A stretch of 64,000 nt of DNA from Paenibacillus silvisoli. GTDB taxonomy: Bacteria; Bacillota; Bacilli; Paenibacillales; Paenibacillaceae. Shown one piece after another: positions 43,715 through 52,856 of this stretch (position 1 is its first letter; each line of letters starts with the position of its first letter). Both the position numbers and the translations under genes were made by a program. The stretch is from positions 6,352,001 through 6,416,000 of the forward strand of contig NZ_CP133017.1 in assembly GCF_030866765.1 (NCBI RefSeq). Reading direction: 5' to 3'. The notes beneath the pieces are model-generated. The model was not told the origin of the DNA. It did not search any database and was given only the letters and a program-made list of their open reading frames with translations.

Positions 43715-45346
43715 CTATCGCCCCGCCTTCTCTGTGAGTTGCTGGAGCAGCACGTCAAAGCCGTGCTTCATCGGCTCCGTCAGAACAGCCGGGTAAACCC
43801 CGATCAATACGATGAAAGCGAGCAGCGTAATCATCGGCACCGCTTCGATCAGCCGCACGTCCCGTGCCGCGACGAACCGTTCCGGTATCGCGCCAAACGT
43901 AATGCCGAGTATGCTGCGCAGCACGTAAACCGCCGTCAATATGACGCCAAGCACCGCGATGCACGTGATGGCCTGCATGGAGTCGAACAGCCCGAGGAGC
44001 GAGAGAAACTCGCCTATGAAGCCGGACAAGCCAGGCAGTCCGAGCGACGCCATGCCGGCCGTCAGCAGAATGCCGCTCATAAACGGCATGCTCCGGGCCA
44101 GGCCGCCCAAATCCTTCAGCTCGGTTGAGCCCGTACGCTCGTAGAGGCTGCCTACCACGAGGAACAGCAGCGCCGAAATGAAGCCGTGCGAGACGAGCTG
44201 GATGAGCGCGCCGTTCAGACCGATCTCGTTAAACGATGCAATGCCGAGCAGCACGATTCCCATATGGCTGATCGACGAGTACGCCAGCACGAGCTTGAAT
44301 TCGTTCTGCACGAGCGCCAATACGGCCCCGTACAAAATATTAACGACGCCCAATATGGCCAGCGCCACCGCCCAATCCTGCGCAACGCCCGGGAACATGA
44401 AGATCCCGAAACGGAGCAGGCCGTACGCTCCCATTTTCAGCAGGACGCCGGAGTGAATCATGACGACGGAAGGCGGCGCTTCGGCATGCACCTGCAGCAT
44501 CCACGTATGGAACGGGAAGATCGGCAGCTTAATGCCGAACGCGATCAGCAGCAACAGGAAGATGACCCATCTCATCCGTTCGGAGAGGTACAGCGGGTTG
44601 TCTTGCCCTTGGTTTTGATCGGCAGACATGTTCACGTACGATTCCGGATTCGTTAAGTTCGAGCTGATCGTTTCGTAGCTTCCGCTATAACTGAGATGAA
44701 TCTGCTGCTTCTCCGGCAGCTGCTCGACGCTGAAGCCCGCCGTAGCGACCAGCAGCACGAAGGCGAGCAGCATAATCGCGGAGCCGATCCCGTTATAGAG
44801 CAGGAACTTGTTGGCCGCCTTCTCGCGGTTCATGAAGCCCCAGATGCCGATGAGGAAGAACATCGGGATCAGCGTAAGCTCGAAGAAGACGAAGAACAGG
44901 AACACATCCCGGGCGAGAAATACGCCGATCATGCCGATTTCGAGCATAAGGAACCAGAGGTAAAATGACTTCCAGCGCTTTTTCACATGGACGGAAGCCA
45001 GCGCCGCCATGACGCCGACAATGGTCGTCAGCAGCAGCAGCGGCATCGACAAGCCGTCTATGCCCATATGGTATTGGAAGTTCACGGTGTACGAGGTGAC
45101 CTCGCCTACCGCCTCTTTGTTCAGCGACGTTTCGATCCAGGTCGCTTTCTCTTCATAGCTTTTGCCGCCCTTCGTGCCGTCATAATCGGCATACAGCCAG
45201 AGCGACAGCAGCAGCGGAATAATGGTAGCCGTAATGGCCGTTACTTTGATCCAGCGGCTCCGGTGCTTCGGCAGAAACAGCAGCACCAGAATGCCGAGCA
45301 GCGGCGAGAACGTAATCAACGATAAAATCGGAAGATCCGCGAGCAT
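43715..45346 (-). CDS. nuoM: NADH-quinone oxidoreductase subunit M
   Basis: Antiporter-like membrane subunit of complex I with 543 residues and about 14 membrane segments. Conserved elements: FFVFFELTLIPMFFLIGIWG with the key Glu, and KLPIFPFHTWMLQVHAEAP with the proton-channel Lys and His-Thr-Trp. Its ATG overlaps the nuoL stop codon by one base (TAATG), with AAGGAGG upstream, indicating coupled translation. Confidence 0.97.
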   Translation of the reverse strand: MLADLPILSLITFSPLLGILVLLFLPKHRSRWIKVTAITATIIPLLLSLWLYADYDGTKGGKSYEEKATWIETSLNKEAVGEVTSYTVNFQYHMGIDGLSMPLLLLTTIVGVMAALASVHVKKRWKSFYLWFLMLEIGMIGVFLARDVFLFFVFFELTLIPMFFLIGIWGFMNREKAANKFLLYNGIGSAIMLLAFVLLVATAGFSVEQLPEKQQIHLSYSGSYETISSNLTNPESYVNMSADQNQGQDNPLYLSERMRWVIFLLLLIAFGIKLPIFPFHTWMLQVHAEAPPSVVMIHSGVLLKMGAYGLLRFGIFMFPGVAQDWAVALAILGVVNILYGAVLALVQNEFKLVLAYSSISHMGIVLLGIASFNEIGLNGALIQLVSHGFISALLFLVVGSLYERTGSTELKDLGGLARSMPFMSGILLTAGMASLGLPGLSGFIGEFLSLLGLFDSMQAITCIAVLGVILTAVYVLRSILGITFGAIPERFVAARDVRLIEAVPMITLLAFIVLIGVYPAVLTEPMKHGFDVLLQQLTEKAGR

Positions 45347-47214
45347 TACCAGAACCTCCTTCCGACTATGGCCACGATGAGAATGACGATGCTAAGCAGC
45401 GTAACCAAACCGTAGGTTTGGATTTGTCCGGTTTGCAGCCGCGTGCCGCCGCGACCGAACAGTACCGCCGTGCCGCCGACGACGCGGACGATGCCGTCCA
45501 CCACATAGTCGTCGACCGCATTGAGCAGATAGCCCAGCCCGCGCAGCGGACGGACAATCAGCCAGTCGTACAGTTCATCCATGTAATATTTGCGCTCCAG
45601 CAGCCGCACCAGCCAAGGTGCCCGGGAGGAAACCGCATCGCGCGAGATCGTCCCTTTCACGAAAACGAGCCAGCCCAGGTACAAGCCCAGCAGCCCGACA
45701 GCCGCCGAAATGACCATGACCAAACCGCCGCCGCCATGCGATTTCTCCGCGCCGTCCGTCAGCCACGTGCCAAGCGTATCGTTCCAAGGCGTCTGGATGA
45801 AGCCGGCAACGATCGCGAGCACAGCCAGCACGATGAGCGGAATCGTCATCGAAGGCGGCGATTCATGCGCATGGTCGCCCTTCGGCTTGCCCATGAAGAC
45901 GAGGAAGAACAGTCTCGACATGTAGAATGCCGTGAAGAACGCCGCTGCTACGCCGACGACGAACAGCACGGGCTTTTCCTGCAATGCCGTGTGGAGAATC
46001 ATATCCTTGGACCAGAAGCCCGAGAACGGCGGGATGCCGGACAGCGCGAGCGCTCCGATGCCGAAGGTCCACGTCGTGATCCGCATTTTGGAGCTTAAGC
46101 CGCCCATCTCGTGGATGTTTTGCGTATGTACCGCGTGAATGACGCTGCCCGCGCCCAGGAAGAGCAGCGCTTTGAAGAACGCATGCGTGAATAAATGAAA
46201 AATACCGCCGGTTAACGAATTCAGGCCGAGCGCCATCATCATATAGCCGAGTTGGCTGACCGTCGAGTAGGCCAGTATTCGTTTGATGTCGTTTTGCGCC
46301 ACGCCGATCGTGGCGGCGAAGATGGCGGTAAACCCGCCGACGTAAGCGACGATATCCATCGCGGTTTGCGAGGCTTGGAAAATATCGAACGTCCGCGCGA
46401 CCAAGTACACGCCTGCCGCTACCATTGTCGCGGCATGGATCAAAGCACTGATCGGCGTCGGACCTTCCATCGCGTCCGGAAGCCAGACATGAAGCGGAAA
46501 CTGACCGGATTTGCCGACGGCGCCGATGAAGATCAGCACCGCGATCCAGGTCGTTACGCCAGCTGCGATGACGCCCGTGTTGCCGTCGAACGCATTGCTG
46601 ATCCCCACGAAATCGAGCGCGTGATCCGGCATGTACCAGTAGAGCAGCAGAATGCCGAGCAGCAGCCCCGCATCGCCGATCCGGGTGACGATGAACGCTT
46701 TCTTGGCCGCGGCCTTCGCCTCCGGCTTGCTGTACCAGAAGCCGACGAGCAGGAACGAGCAGACGCCGACCAGCTCCCAGAAAATATACAGCGTCAGCAT
46801 GTTGTCCGCCAGCACGAGCCCAAGCATCGAGAACGAGAAGAGCGCTACGTAGCTGTAGAAAACCGAAATCCGCTCGTCATTCTTCATGTAGCCTGCCGAG
46901 TACACATTGACCAGGAAGCTGACGGACGTGACGACTACGAGCATAATCGCCGTCAGGTTCGTCACCTCGAAGCCCGCATTCATCGTCACGCTGCCGAAAT
47001 GAAGCCATTTAAACGCGTATTGATAGTAGGCGGAGCCGTCTGTCATATGCTCGATCAGCACGAGTATCGACAGCACGAGACCCGCGAAAGAGCTAAGCGC
47101 CCCCAGCGTTACGCCAAGCATCCGCTGCCCGCGCCCGAAGGCAAGCAACAGCAGGAAGGCTGCGAACGGAAAAAGCGGAATCAGCCATGCCGATTGCGAA
47201 AACGTAGTATCCAT
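45346..47214 (-). CDS. nuoL: NADH-quinone oxidoreductase subunit L
   Basis: The largest antiporter-like subunit of the membrane arm, 622 residues, with the long C-terminal lateral helix region. Landmarks are TLYIFWELVGVCSFLLVGFW, GKSGQFPLHVWLPDAMEGPT (proton-path Lys and His) and HLFTHAFFKALLFLGAGSV. ATG 47214 follows GAGGAGGT. It lies 5 bases after nuoK. Confidence 0.98.
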   Translation of the reverse strand: MDTTFSQSAWLIPLFPFAAFLLLLAFGRGQRMLGVTLGALSSFAGLVLSILVLIEHMTDGSAYYQYAFKWLHFGSVTMNAGFEVTNLTAIMLVVVTSVSFLVNVYSAGYMKNDERISVFYSYVALFSFSMLGLVLADNMLTLYIFWELVGVCSFLLVGFWYSKPEAKAAAKKAFIVTRIGDAGLLLGILLLYWYMPDHALDFVGISNAFDGNTGVIAAGVTTWIAVLIFIGAVGKSGQFPLHVWLPDAMEGPTPISALIHAATMVAAGVYLVARTFDIFQASQTAMDIVAYVGGFTAIFAATIGVAQNDIKRILAYSTVSQLGYMMMALGLNSLTGGIFHLFTHAFFKALLFLGAGSVIHAVHTQNIHEMGGLSSKMRITTWTFGIGALALSGIPPFSGFWSKDMILHTALQEKPVLFVVGVAAAFFTAFYMSRLFFLVFMGKPKGDHAHESPPSMTIPLIVLAVLAIVAGFIQTPWNDTLGTWLTDGAEKSHGGGGLVMVISAAVGLLGLYLGWLVFVKGTISRDAVSSRAPWLVRLLERKYYMDELYDWLIVRPLRGLGYLLNAVDDYVVDGIVRVVGGTAVLFGRGGTRLQTGQIQTYGLVTLLSIVILIVAIVGRRFW

Positions 47215-47219
47215 GGCCG

Positions 47220-47522
47220 TTACCTCCTCATCTCGTCGTACTCATCCGCATTGACGGTCCCGCGTGCGCGGAACAGCGCGATCAGGACGGCGATGCCGAC
47301 AGCCGCTTCGGCGGCCGCGACCGCAATGCTGAACAGCGTGAACATTTGCCCCGTCAGCGAAGGCACGACCCCGTATTTGGAGAACGCAACCAGATTGAGG
47401 TTGACCGCATTGAGCATCAGCTCGATCGATAGCAAAATAATAACGGCATTTCGTTTGACCAGCGCGCCGTAAAGTCCGATACAGAACAAAATGGCCGCCA
47501 TCGTTAAATATGAGGATAGCAT
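47220..47522 (-). CDS. nuoK: NADH-quinone oxidoreductase subunit K
   Basis: A 100-residue three-helix membrane subunit of complex I, homologous to MrpC. It shows [19 protein letters not shown] with the conserved Glu in helix 2 and [18 protein letters not shown] in helix 3 with a second Glu. ATG 47522 after AAGGAGG; it begins just after the nuoJ stop. Confidence 0.97.
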   Translation of the reverse strand: MLSSYLTMAAILFCIGLYGALVKRNAVIILLSIELMLNAVNLNLVAFSKYGVVPSLTGQMFTLFSIAVAAAEAAVGIAVLIALFRARGTVNADEYDEMRR

Positions 47523-47523
47523 C

Positions 47524-48042
47524 CTATTCGGCCTCCTTCTTCGCCAGCACGATCGCGCCGATAAACGCGACCGTCAGCAGCACCGATACGAGCTCGAAAG
47601 GCACGACATATCCGGTAAACAACAGCTTGCCGATTTCCATCGTGTTGTCCGTTCCTTGCGTCAGCGCCTGCTCCGGCTCCGGAAAATCGGATTGGCGGAT
47701 CGCATAGAACAAAATGCCGAACAGCGCCAGTGCCCCGATCGCCGTCAGCGTTTCGTGCAGCGGCTTCGCCTGCTCCGCGTCCGAGTCCTGGTGCTTCGTC
47801 ATCATAATGCCGAAGATCATTAGAATCGATACGGCGCCTGCGTAGATCAGCACCTGCACGAAGGCGAGGAACTCCGCTTCCAGCAGTACGAACATGCCGG
47901 CTACGCCGATGAATACGGCCGCCAGCGAGACGACCATATGGACGACTCTCGTAAAGCTGACCATGAGCACCGCGCCGCTAATAATCATGACGGAGAAGAC
48001 GAAGAACGCGACGAATTCACCCGAGAAGTTGAAGTTGAACAT
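47524..48042 (-). CDS. nuoJ: NADH-quinone oxidoreductase subunit J
   Basis: A 172-residue, five-helix membrane subunit of complex I. The segment [20 protein letters not shown] is the signature of helix 3, which contains the pi-bulge in known structures. ATG 48042 follows GGAGGAG, which overlaps the end of nuoI. Confidence 0.96.
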   Translation of the reverse strand: MFNFNFSGEFVAFFVFSVMIISGAVLMVSFTRVVHMVVSLAAVFIGVAGMFVLLEAEFLAFVQVLIYAGAVSILMIFGIMMTKHQDSDAEQAKPLHETLTAIGALALFGILFYAIRQSDFPEPEQALTQGTDNTMEIGKLLFTGYVVPFELVSVLLTVAFIGAIVLAKKEAE

Positions 48043-48045
48043 CGT

Positions 48046-48501
48046 CTACTTGGCTCCTCCCTTGGCGGCGTTAGGAGCCCCGATATTGTTGTTGTCCTGG
48101 CGGACGTTCTTGTTGTTCTCGTCCAACCATTTCAAGTCTTTGAACAGATCGTCTCGGCTGTAGGATGCCAATTCGAAATTGCCCGTCATGACGATCGCTT
48201 CCGTCGGACAAACCTCCGTACAGAGATCGCACAGAATGCAAATTTCGAAGTTGATGTCGTAGGTGTCGATAACCTTCCCTTTTTTCTCCGGATCCGGATT
48301 CGCCTTGCCGACGAGCGTGATGCACTCCGTCGGGCAAATCCGCGCGCACTGGTTGCACACGATGCATTTGTCCGGCTCAAAATGCTGAATGCCGCGGTAA
48401 CGGTCCGGCATCGTGATCGGCACATCGGGATAGGAAGTGGTAACCTTTTTTTCGGTCAATGATTTGAGCGTGACGCCAAGCCCTTTGAAGAGACCCTTCA
48501 T
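48046..48501 (-). CDS. nuoI: NADH-quinone oxidoreductase subunit I, two 4Fe-4S clusters
   Basis: A ferredoxin-like subunit joining the peripheral and membrane arms. Two complete 4Fe-4S motifs are present: CIVCNQCARICP and CILCDLCTEVCP. Length 151 with a short polar C-terminal tail. ATG 48501 follows AGGAGGG. With NuoB it supplies the electron path to quinone. Because no NuoE/F/G is encoded here, its electron donor is not the usual NADH module. Confidence 0.97.
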   Translation of the reverse strand: MKGLFKGLGVTLKSLTEKKVTTSYPDVPITMPDRYRGIQHFEPDKCIVCNQCARICPTECITLVGKANPDPEKKGKVIDTYDINFEICILCDLCTEVCPTEAIVMTGNFELASYSRDDLFKDLKWLDENNKNVRQDNNNIGAPNAAKGGAK

Positions 48502-48545
48502 GCCTGTTCCCTCCTGAACGTTATTGCGAGATTCGCTTCATCCGA

Positions 48546-49556
48546 TTACTTCACGAACAGCTCCATGTAGACCGCCGTCAGAAACACATTCAAGATCGAG
48601 ACCGGCAGAAGCACCTTCCAGCCTAGTCCCATCAGTTGATCGACGCGGATACGCGGCAATGTCGCGCGGATCCAGAACAGGAAGAAGACGATGAACGAGA
48701 ACTTGAGCAGGAACCAAATGATGCCCGGCACCCAAGACAGAAACGGAAACGGCGCATGCCAGCCACCCAGAAACAGTACGGTCGTGAGCGCCGCGATGGC
48801 GTACACGTAGACATACTCCGTTAGCATGAAAAACGCGAAGCGGAAGCCGCTGTATTCGACGTGGTAACCGGCTACCAGCTCCGATTCCGCCTCCGGCAAG
48901 TCAAACGGCGTCCGGTTCAGCTCCGAAACGGCCGCAATGACGAAGACGATAAACCCGATAATTTGCGGAATGAAATTCCACTGCCAGAACCAGTCGCCTT
49001 GCTGCTCCCCGATGGAACGAAGATTCAGCGTGCCGGACAGCATGATGACGCCGACGACGGAGATGACAAGCGGCACCTCGTAGCTGATCATCTGCGCGGC
49101 GGAACGCATGCCCCCGAGCAGCGCGTATTTGTTGTTGGACGCCCAGCCCCCGAGCACGATCGCGATTGTCGAGATGCCCGAAAGCGCTACGTAGTAGAGC
49201 AAGCCCACGTTAATGTCGGCAAAATAAAGCTTTTGCGTATACGGAATGACCGCCAGTACGCCGAACGCCGGCACATACGCGAGCGCGGGAGCCAGAATGA
49301 ACAGCGCCCTGTCCGCTTTGCGCGGAATCGTATCCTCTTTCATCAGCAGCTTCGCGATATCGGCCACCGATTGCAGCAGCCCCCAAGGGCCGACGCGGTT
49401 CGGGCCGATCCGGAACTGCATCCAGCCGATGACCTTCCGTTCAAAGAAGATGGCGTAGGTGACGAAGCCAAGCACGATTACCAGCAGGATGACGCCCCAT
49501 AGGAAGAACAGCAGCGCGTTTCCCCATGTCAGCGTTTCTTCGAGCCATGCGCCCAT
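48546..49556 (-). CDS. nuoH: NADH-quinone oxidoreductase subunit H
   Basis: The membrane subunit that lines the quinone tunnel at the arm junction. 336 residues with about eight to nine membrane helices. ERKVIGWMQFRIGPNRVGPWG and NRTPFDLPEAESELVAGYHVEYSG are the two family signatures. Its ATG (49556) overlaps the nuoD stop by one base. Confidence 0.98.
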   Translation of the reverse strand: MGAWLEETLTWGNALLFFLWGVILLVIVLGFVTYAIFFERKVIGWMQFRIGPNRVGPWGLLQSVADIAKLLMKEDTIPRKADRALFILAPALAYVPAFGVLAVIPYTQKLYFADINVGLLYYVALSGISTIAIVLGGWASNNKYALLGGMRSAAQMISYEVPLVISVVGVIMLSGTLNLRSIGEQQGDWFWQWNFIPQIIGFIVFVIAAVSELNRTPFDLPEAESELVAGYHVEYSGFRFAFFMLTEYVYVYAIAALTTVLFLGGWHAPFPFLSWVPGIIWFLLKFSFIVFFLFWIRATLPRIRVDQLMGLGWKVLLPVSILNVFLTAVYMELFVK

Positions 49557-50656
49557 CAGCAGTCAACCTCCCCGACGACAATATCGATGCCGCCCAATAT
49601 CGTAATGAGGTTCGTCATGGTTTCGCCGACAAGCAGCTTCGGCAAGATTTGCAAATTGACGAAGGACGGACGGCGGAATTTCAACCGGTACGGCTCGGCC
49701 TTGCCTTTGGAGACGATATGGCAGCCGATCTCGCCGCGCGGCGATTCGATACCGACATAGAGCTCGCCTGCCGGCGGCCGAATGACGCGGGGTACCTTGC
49801 CCATCACGTCGCCCGAGGAAGGGAATTGCTCAACGGCCTGCTTCAATATGCGAAGCGATTGGCGGACTTCCTCCAGCCGGATCAAGTAACGGTCATAGCA
49901 GTCGCCGTTCTTGCCGAGCGGCACGTCGAATTCGAAGCGGTTGTACAGGCTGTACGGCTTCGCCTTGCGCAAATCCCAATCGACGCCCGTGGAGCGGAGG
50001 TTCGCACCCGAAAGGCCGTAATCGATTGCGGTTTGCGCGTCGTATTTGCCGACGCCTTTAATTCGCGCGAGGAAGATTTCGTTGCCGCTGACGAGCCTGT
50101 GGTACTCGTCAAGCTTGCCTTCCATGTAAGGGATGAAATCGCGCACCTTCTCGATCCAGCCGGGAGGCGCATCCCATTTGACGCCGCCGACGCGCATGTA
50201 GTTGTATGTCAGGCGCGCGCCGCACAACTCGTTGAACAAGTTGATGATGATCTCCCGATCGCGGAAAGCGAACAGGAACGGGCTCATCGCCCCGATATCG
50301 AGCAGGTACGTGCCCCACCACACAAGGTGGCTGGCCACCCGCTGCAGCTCCATGACGATCAGCCGCATAAACTCGGCGCGTTCCGGAATTTCAAGCCCCA
50401 TCATCGTCTCGACCGCGTGACAGAGCACATAGTTGGTCGTCATCGCCGAGACGTAGTCCATCCGGTCGGTATACGGGATGATTTGCGTATAATTCAAGTT
50501 TTCCGCAAGCTTCTCCGTCCCCCGGTGCAGGTATCCCATGACCGGCGTCGCCTCCGTGATCACTTCGCCGTCAAGCTTGACGATGATACGGAATACGCCG
50601 TGCGTGCTGGGATGCTGGGGGCCGACGTTAAGCAGCAGTTCTTCTGTACGGATCAC
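49556..50656 (-). CDS. nuoD: NADH-quinone oxidoreductase subunit D (49 kDa)
   Basis: The 366-residue peripheral-arm subunit that forms the quinone site with NuoB; related to the [NiFe]-hydrogenase large subunit, here without metal-binding Cys pairs. LNVGPQHPSTHGVFRI contains the quinone-binding His, and GYLHRGTEKLAENLNYTQ and YTDRMDYVSAMTTN are typical. The start is GTG 50656 with GGAGGTG about 9 bases upstream. NuoC and NuoD are separate genes here, not fused. Confidence 0.98.
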   Translation of the reverse strand: MIRTEELLLNVGPQHPSTHGVFRIIVKLDGEVITEATPVMGYLHRGTEKLAENLNYTQIIPYTDRMDYVSAMTTNYVLCHAVETMMGLEIPERAEFMRLIVMELQRVASHLVWWGTYLLDIGAMSPFLFAFRDREIIINLFNELCGARLTYNYMRVGGVKWDAPPGWIEKVRDFIPYMEGKLDEYHRLVSGNEIFLARIKGVGKYDAQTAIDYGLSGANLRSTGVDWDLRKAKPYSLYNRFEFDVPLGKNGDCYDRYLIRLEEVRQSLRILKQAVEQFPSSGDVMGKVPRVIRPPAGELYVGIESPRGEIGCHIVSKGKAEPYRLKFRRPSFVNLQILPKLLVGETMTNLITILGGIDIVVGEVDC

Positions 50657-50662
50657 GGCTCA

Positions 50663-51718
50663 TTACACCTCCGGGTCTAGCGGTTCGTAATCTTTGCGCA
50701 GCGGATATCCCACCCAATCGTCCGGCATCATGATGCGGCGCAGGTCGGGATGACCCGGAAAATGAATCCCTAGCAAATCATAGACCTCGCGCTCGTTCCA
50801 GTTCGCCGTCTCCCACACGGATACGACGGACGGAATGGACGGATTCTCGCGGTCCGCCTTGACCTTCACGGCAAGCTCGTTCCCGGATTTCAGCGATACC
50901 AGGTGGTACACTGTCTCCAGATGCGTCTCGTAATCGACGCCGGATAGATTCCGCAAATAGCTATAGTCTTGCGACTCTTGCGTTTTCAGCAGCTCGCTAA
51001 CTGCTAGCAGTCGATCTGCCTTCACGACAAGCGTCGGCAAATGGCCGTTTAATTCATTTATGTACGACTCCTCGATGGCGTCGTCGCCAACCAGCGAGCG
51101 GATCAGAGCCGCTGTCTCGTCGAGCTGCGGCTGCTTTGGCGATGGCTGCTTCGGCTCCGCCGGAGCGGCCTCGCCGCCCTCGGCTGCCGCCTTCGCCGCG
51201 GCACGCGCCGCCCGCGCTTCGGCAGCTGCCTTCAGCTTCGCTTCCTTCTCCGGATCCACCGCAGCCGCTTCGCTTGGAGCCTCGCCGCCTTCGGCTGCCG
51301 CTTTCGCTGCGGCTCTCGCCGCTCGTGCTTCCGCGGCAGCCTTCAGCTTCGCCTCGCGATCCGGATCCACCGCGGCTGCTGGCTCGCTCGGGGCTTCGCC
51401 ACCCTCGGCTGCCGCTTTCGCTGCAGCACGCGCCGCTCGCGCTTCCGCGGCAGCCTTCAGCTTCGCCTCGCGCTCCGGGTCTGCCGCGCCAGCATCGCTT
51501 GGGGCCGCCTCGCCACCTTTGGCCGCCGCCTTCGCCTCGGCACGCGCCGCCTTAGCTTCAGGAGTCAGCTTCACCTCTTGCTCTTGCTCTGGATCGATAG
51601 CTGCCGATGGCTCGCTCGAGGAAACCGCCGACACGGTCGCTGTAGGCTCGCCTGCAGGCGCTGGCTTCGCCTCGGCCTGCTCGGGCTGGCCGAGTTCCTT
51701 CTCTTTCTCATCGCTCAT
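50663..51718 (-). CDS. nuoC: NADH-quinone oxidoreductase subunit C with long repetitive N-terminal extension
   Basis: The C-terminal 150 residues are ordinary NuoC (30 kDa subunit), with [40 protein letters not shown] and a final [12 protein letters not shown]. The N-terminal 200 residues are not part of the family. They consist of an acidic leader, then three near-identical units of 37-38 residues (core [20 protein letters not shown], then AEGGEAPSE) plus a degenerate fourth, and KQPSPKQPQ. The charge pattern suggests a long single alpha-helix broken by Gly-Pro linkers. The start ATG 51718 overlaps the nuoB stop by four bases. It is probably a stalk or contact element of the peripheral arm; its function is unknown. 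Confidence 0.95.
   Translation of the reverse strand: MSDEKEKELGQPEQAEAKPAPAGEPTATVSAVSSSEPSAAIDPEQEQEVKLTPEAKAARAEAKAAAKGGEAAPSDAGAADPEREAKLKAAAEARAARAAAKAAAEGGEAPSEPAAAVDPDREAKLKAAAEARAARAAAKAAAEGGEAPSEAAAVDPEKEAKLKAAAEARAARAAAKAAAEGGEAAPAEPKQPSPKQPQLDETAALIRSLVGDDAIEESYINELNGHLPTLVVKADRLLAVSELLKTQESQDYSYLRNLSGVDYETHLETVYHLVSLKSGNELAVKVKADRENPSIPSVVSVWETANWNEREVYDLLGIHFPGHPDLRRIMMPDDWVGYPLRKDYEPLDPEV
51130..51580 (-). repeat. In-frame tandem DNA repeat in nuoC
   Basis: Units of about 111-114 bases begin near 51180, 51291, 51405 and, degenerate, 51519. Their reading frame is kept, and silent differences separate the copies, so the array is not brand new. Confidence 0.85.
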
Positions 51719-52233
51719 CGATTCGTCACCCGCTTCCCGGTTTTCGCCTCGTAGCGGATCTTCTCTTGAAGCTTATTGATCCCATAAATAAGTGCTGCCG
51801 GGTTCGGCGGACATCCAGGAATATACACATCGACAGGGACGATCTGGTCAACGCCCTTCATGACGGCGTACGAACGCACGTAAGGCCCGCCTGCGGTCGC
51901 GCAGGAGCCCATCGCGATAACCCACTTCGGCTCCGGCATCTGATCGTACAGACGGCGCAGCAGCGGTCCCATCTTCTTCGTGACCGTTCCGGCCACGATC
52001 ATGACGTCCGACTGCCTCGGAGAAGTTCGGAACATGACGCCGAACCGGTCAAGGTCGTAGTGGGAAGCGCCCGTGCCCATCATTTCGATCGCGCAGCATG
52101 CCAGTCCAAACGTCAGCGGCCACAGCGAGTTGCTGCGCGCCCACGCCTTCAGCTCCTCCAGCGTGCCCATAAACACGTTGCGTTCCAGTTCTTTTCGCTC
52201 TTCGGGGGTGATCGACTCTAAATTGAATTCCAT
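51715..52233 (-). CDS. nuoB: NADH-quinone oxidoreductase subunit B, N2 cluster subunit
   Basis: NuoB (172 residues) binds the terminal N2 iron-sulfur cluster that reduces quinone. The ligands are present: the tandem Cys pair in [14 protein letters not shown], the Cys of [11 protein letters not shown] and that of [17 protein letters not shown] 52233 lies inside the end of nuoA (16-base overlap). Confidence 0.98.
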   Translation of the reverse strand: MEFNLESITPEERKELERNVFMGTLEELKAWARSNSLWPLTFGLACCAIEMMGTGASHYDLDRFGVMFRTSPRQSDVMIVAGTVTKKMGPLLRRLYDQMPEPKWVIAMGSCATAGGPYVRSYAVMKGVDQIVPVDVYIPGCPPNPAALIYGINKLQEKIRYEAKTGKRVTNR

Positions 52234-52589
52234 TTGAGCACCTTCTTCTTCCAGGCGTAGAGTAATCCAATTAACAACAGTCCCGTAAAGATTGCCATTT
52301 CAACAAGCACAAATAAGCCGAGCTGCTTATACGCAACGGCCCAAGGGTATAGGAAAACGGTTTCGACATCAAAGATGACAAACATGAGCGCAAACAAGTA
52401 GTAGCGCACATTAAAGCGGACCTGCCCCTCCCCTACGGGCTCGTTCCCGCTCTCGTAAGTGGTCTTCTTCTCTTCATTCGGTTTGTGCGGACGCAACAGA
52501 CGTCCGACAGTCAAAGCGACCACCGGAAGCAGGATGCCGAGAAGAATGAAGATCGTCACAATCACGTAATTGTTGATGTACTTCTCCAC
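52218..52589 (-). CDS. nuoA: NADH-quinone oxidoreductase subunit A
   Basis: Three-helix membrane subunit at the arm junction. [22 protein letters not shown] and [20 protein letters not shown] are diagnostic. The best start is GTG 52589 (MEKYINNY), 8 bases after GGAGG; an ATG at 52604 in frame overlaps that site and is unlikely. The product is 123 residues. First gene of the operon, with a promoter about 75 bases upstream. Confidence 0.96.
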   Translation of the reverse strand: MEKYINNYVIVTIFILLGILLPVVALTVGRLLRPHKPNEEKKTTYESGNEPVGEGQVRFNVRYYLFALMFVIFDVETVFLYPWAVAYKQLGLFVLVEMAIFTGLLLIGLLYAWKKKVLKWNSI

Positions 52590-52662
52590 ACATTTCGCCT
52601 CCATGGTTAAGAGTCATATAGGGCGGGATAGGTGCTGACACCTTGGTCAAATTTCCCTCACA

Positions 52663-52691
52663 ATTATAACAAAACCTGCCACTTGCGTCTA
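52663..52691 (-). promoter_or_regulatory. Promoter of the nuo operon
   Basis: TAGACG (52686-52691), a 17-base spacer and a perfect TATAAT (52663-52668) on the minus strand, upstream of nuoA. Confidence 0.7.
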
Positions 52692-52800
52692 TGACCCAGT
52701 TGGATGCGCTTCCTTTTGACAAATACTCCCTTATTTCAGCAAAACGCCATCCACTAGCATATACTGTCGTTGGAAATTATATGCAAACATGCCCGAAAGC

Positions 52801-52838
52801 AAAAAACTCCCGCCTCGCCGCATGGGCGAAACGGGAGC
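52801..52838 (-). terminator. Terminator after the FTR1 gene
   Basis: On the minus strand CTCCCG-TTTCGCC and GGCGAGG-CGGGAG form a two-part stem followed by TTTTTTG. It closes the iron cassette before the nuo promoter. Confidence 0.88.
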
Positions 52839-52856
52839 ATAGCGAGCGTATTGAAG

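Noticed and set aside
46252..47472. 406-residue plus-strand open frame
   Set aside because: Antisense to nuoL and nuoK; no signal, no domain.
51130..51580. CRISPR-like array
   Set aside because: The repeats have no spacers, are 111-114 bases long and stay in the nuoC reading frame.
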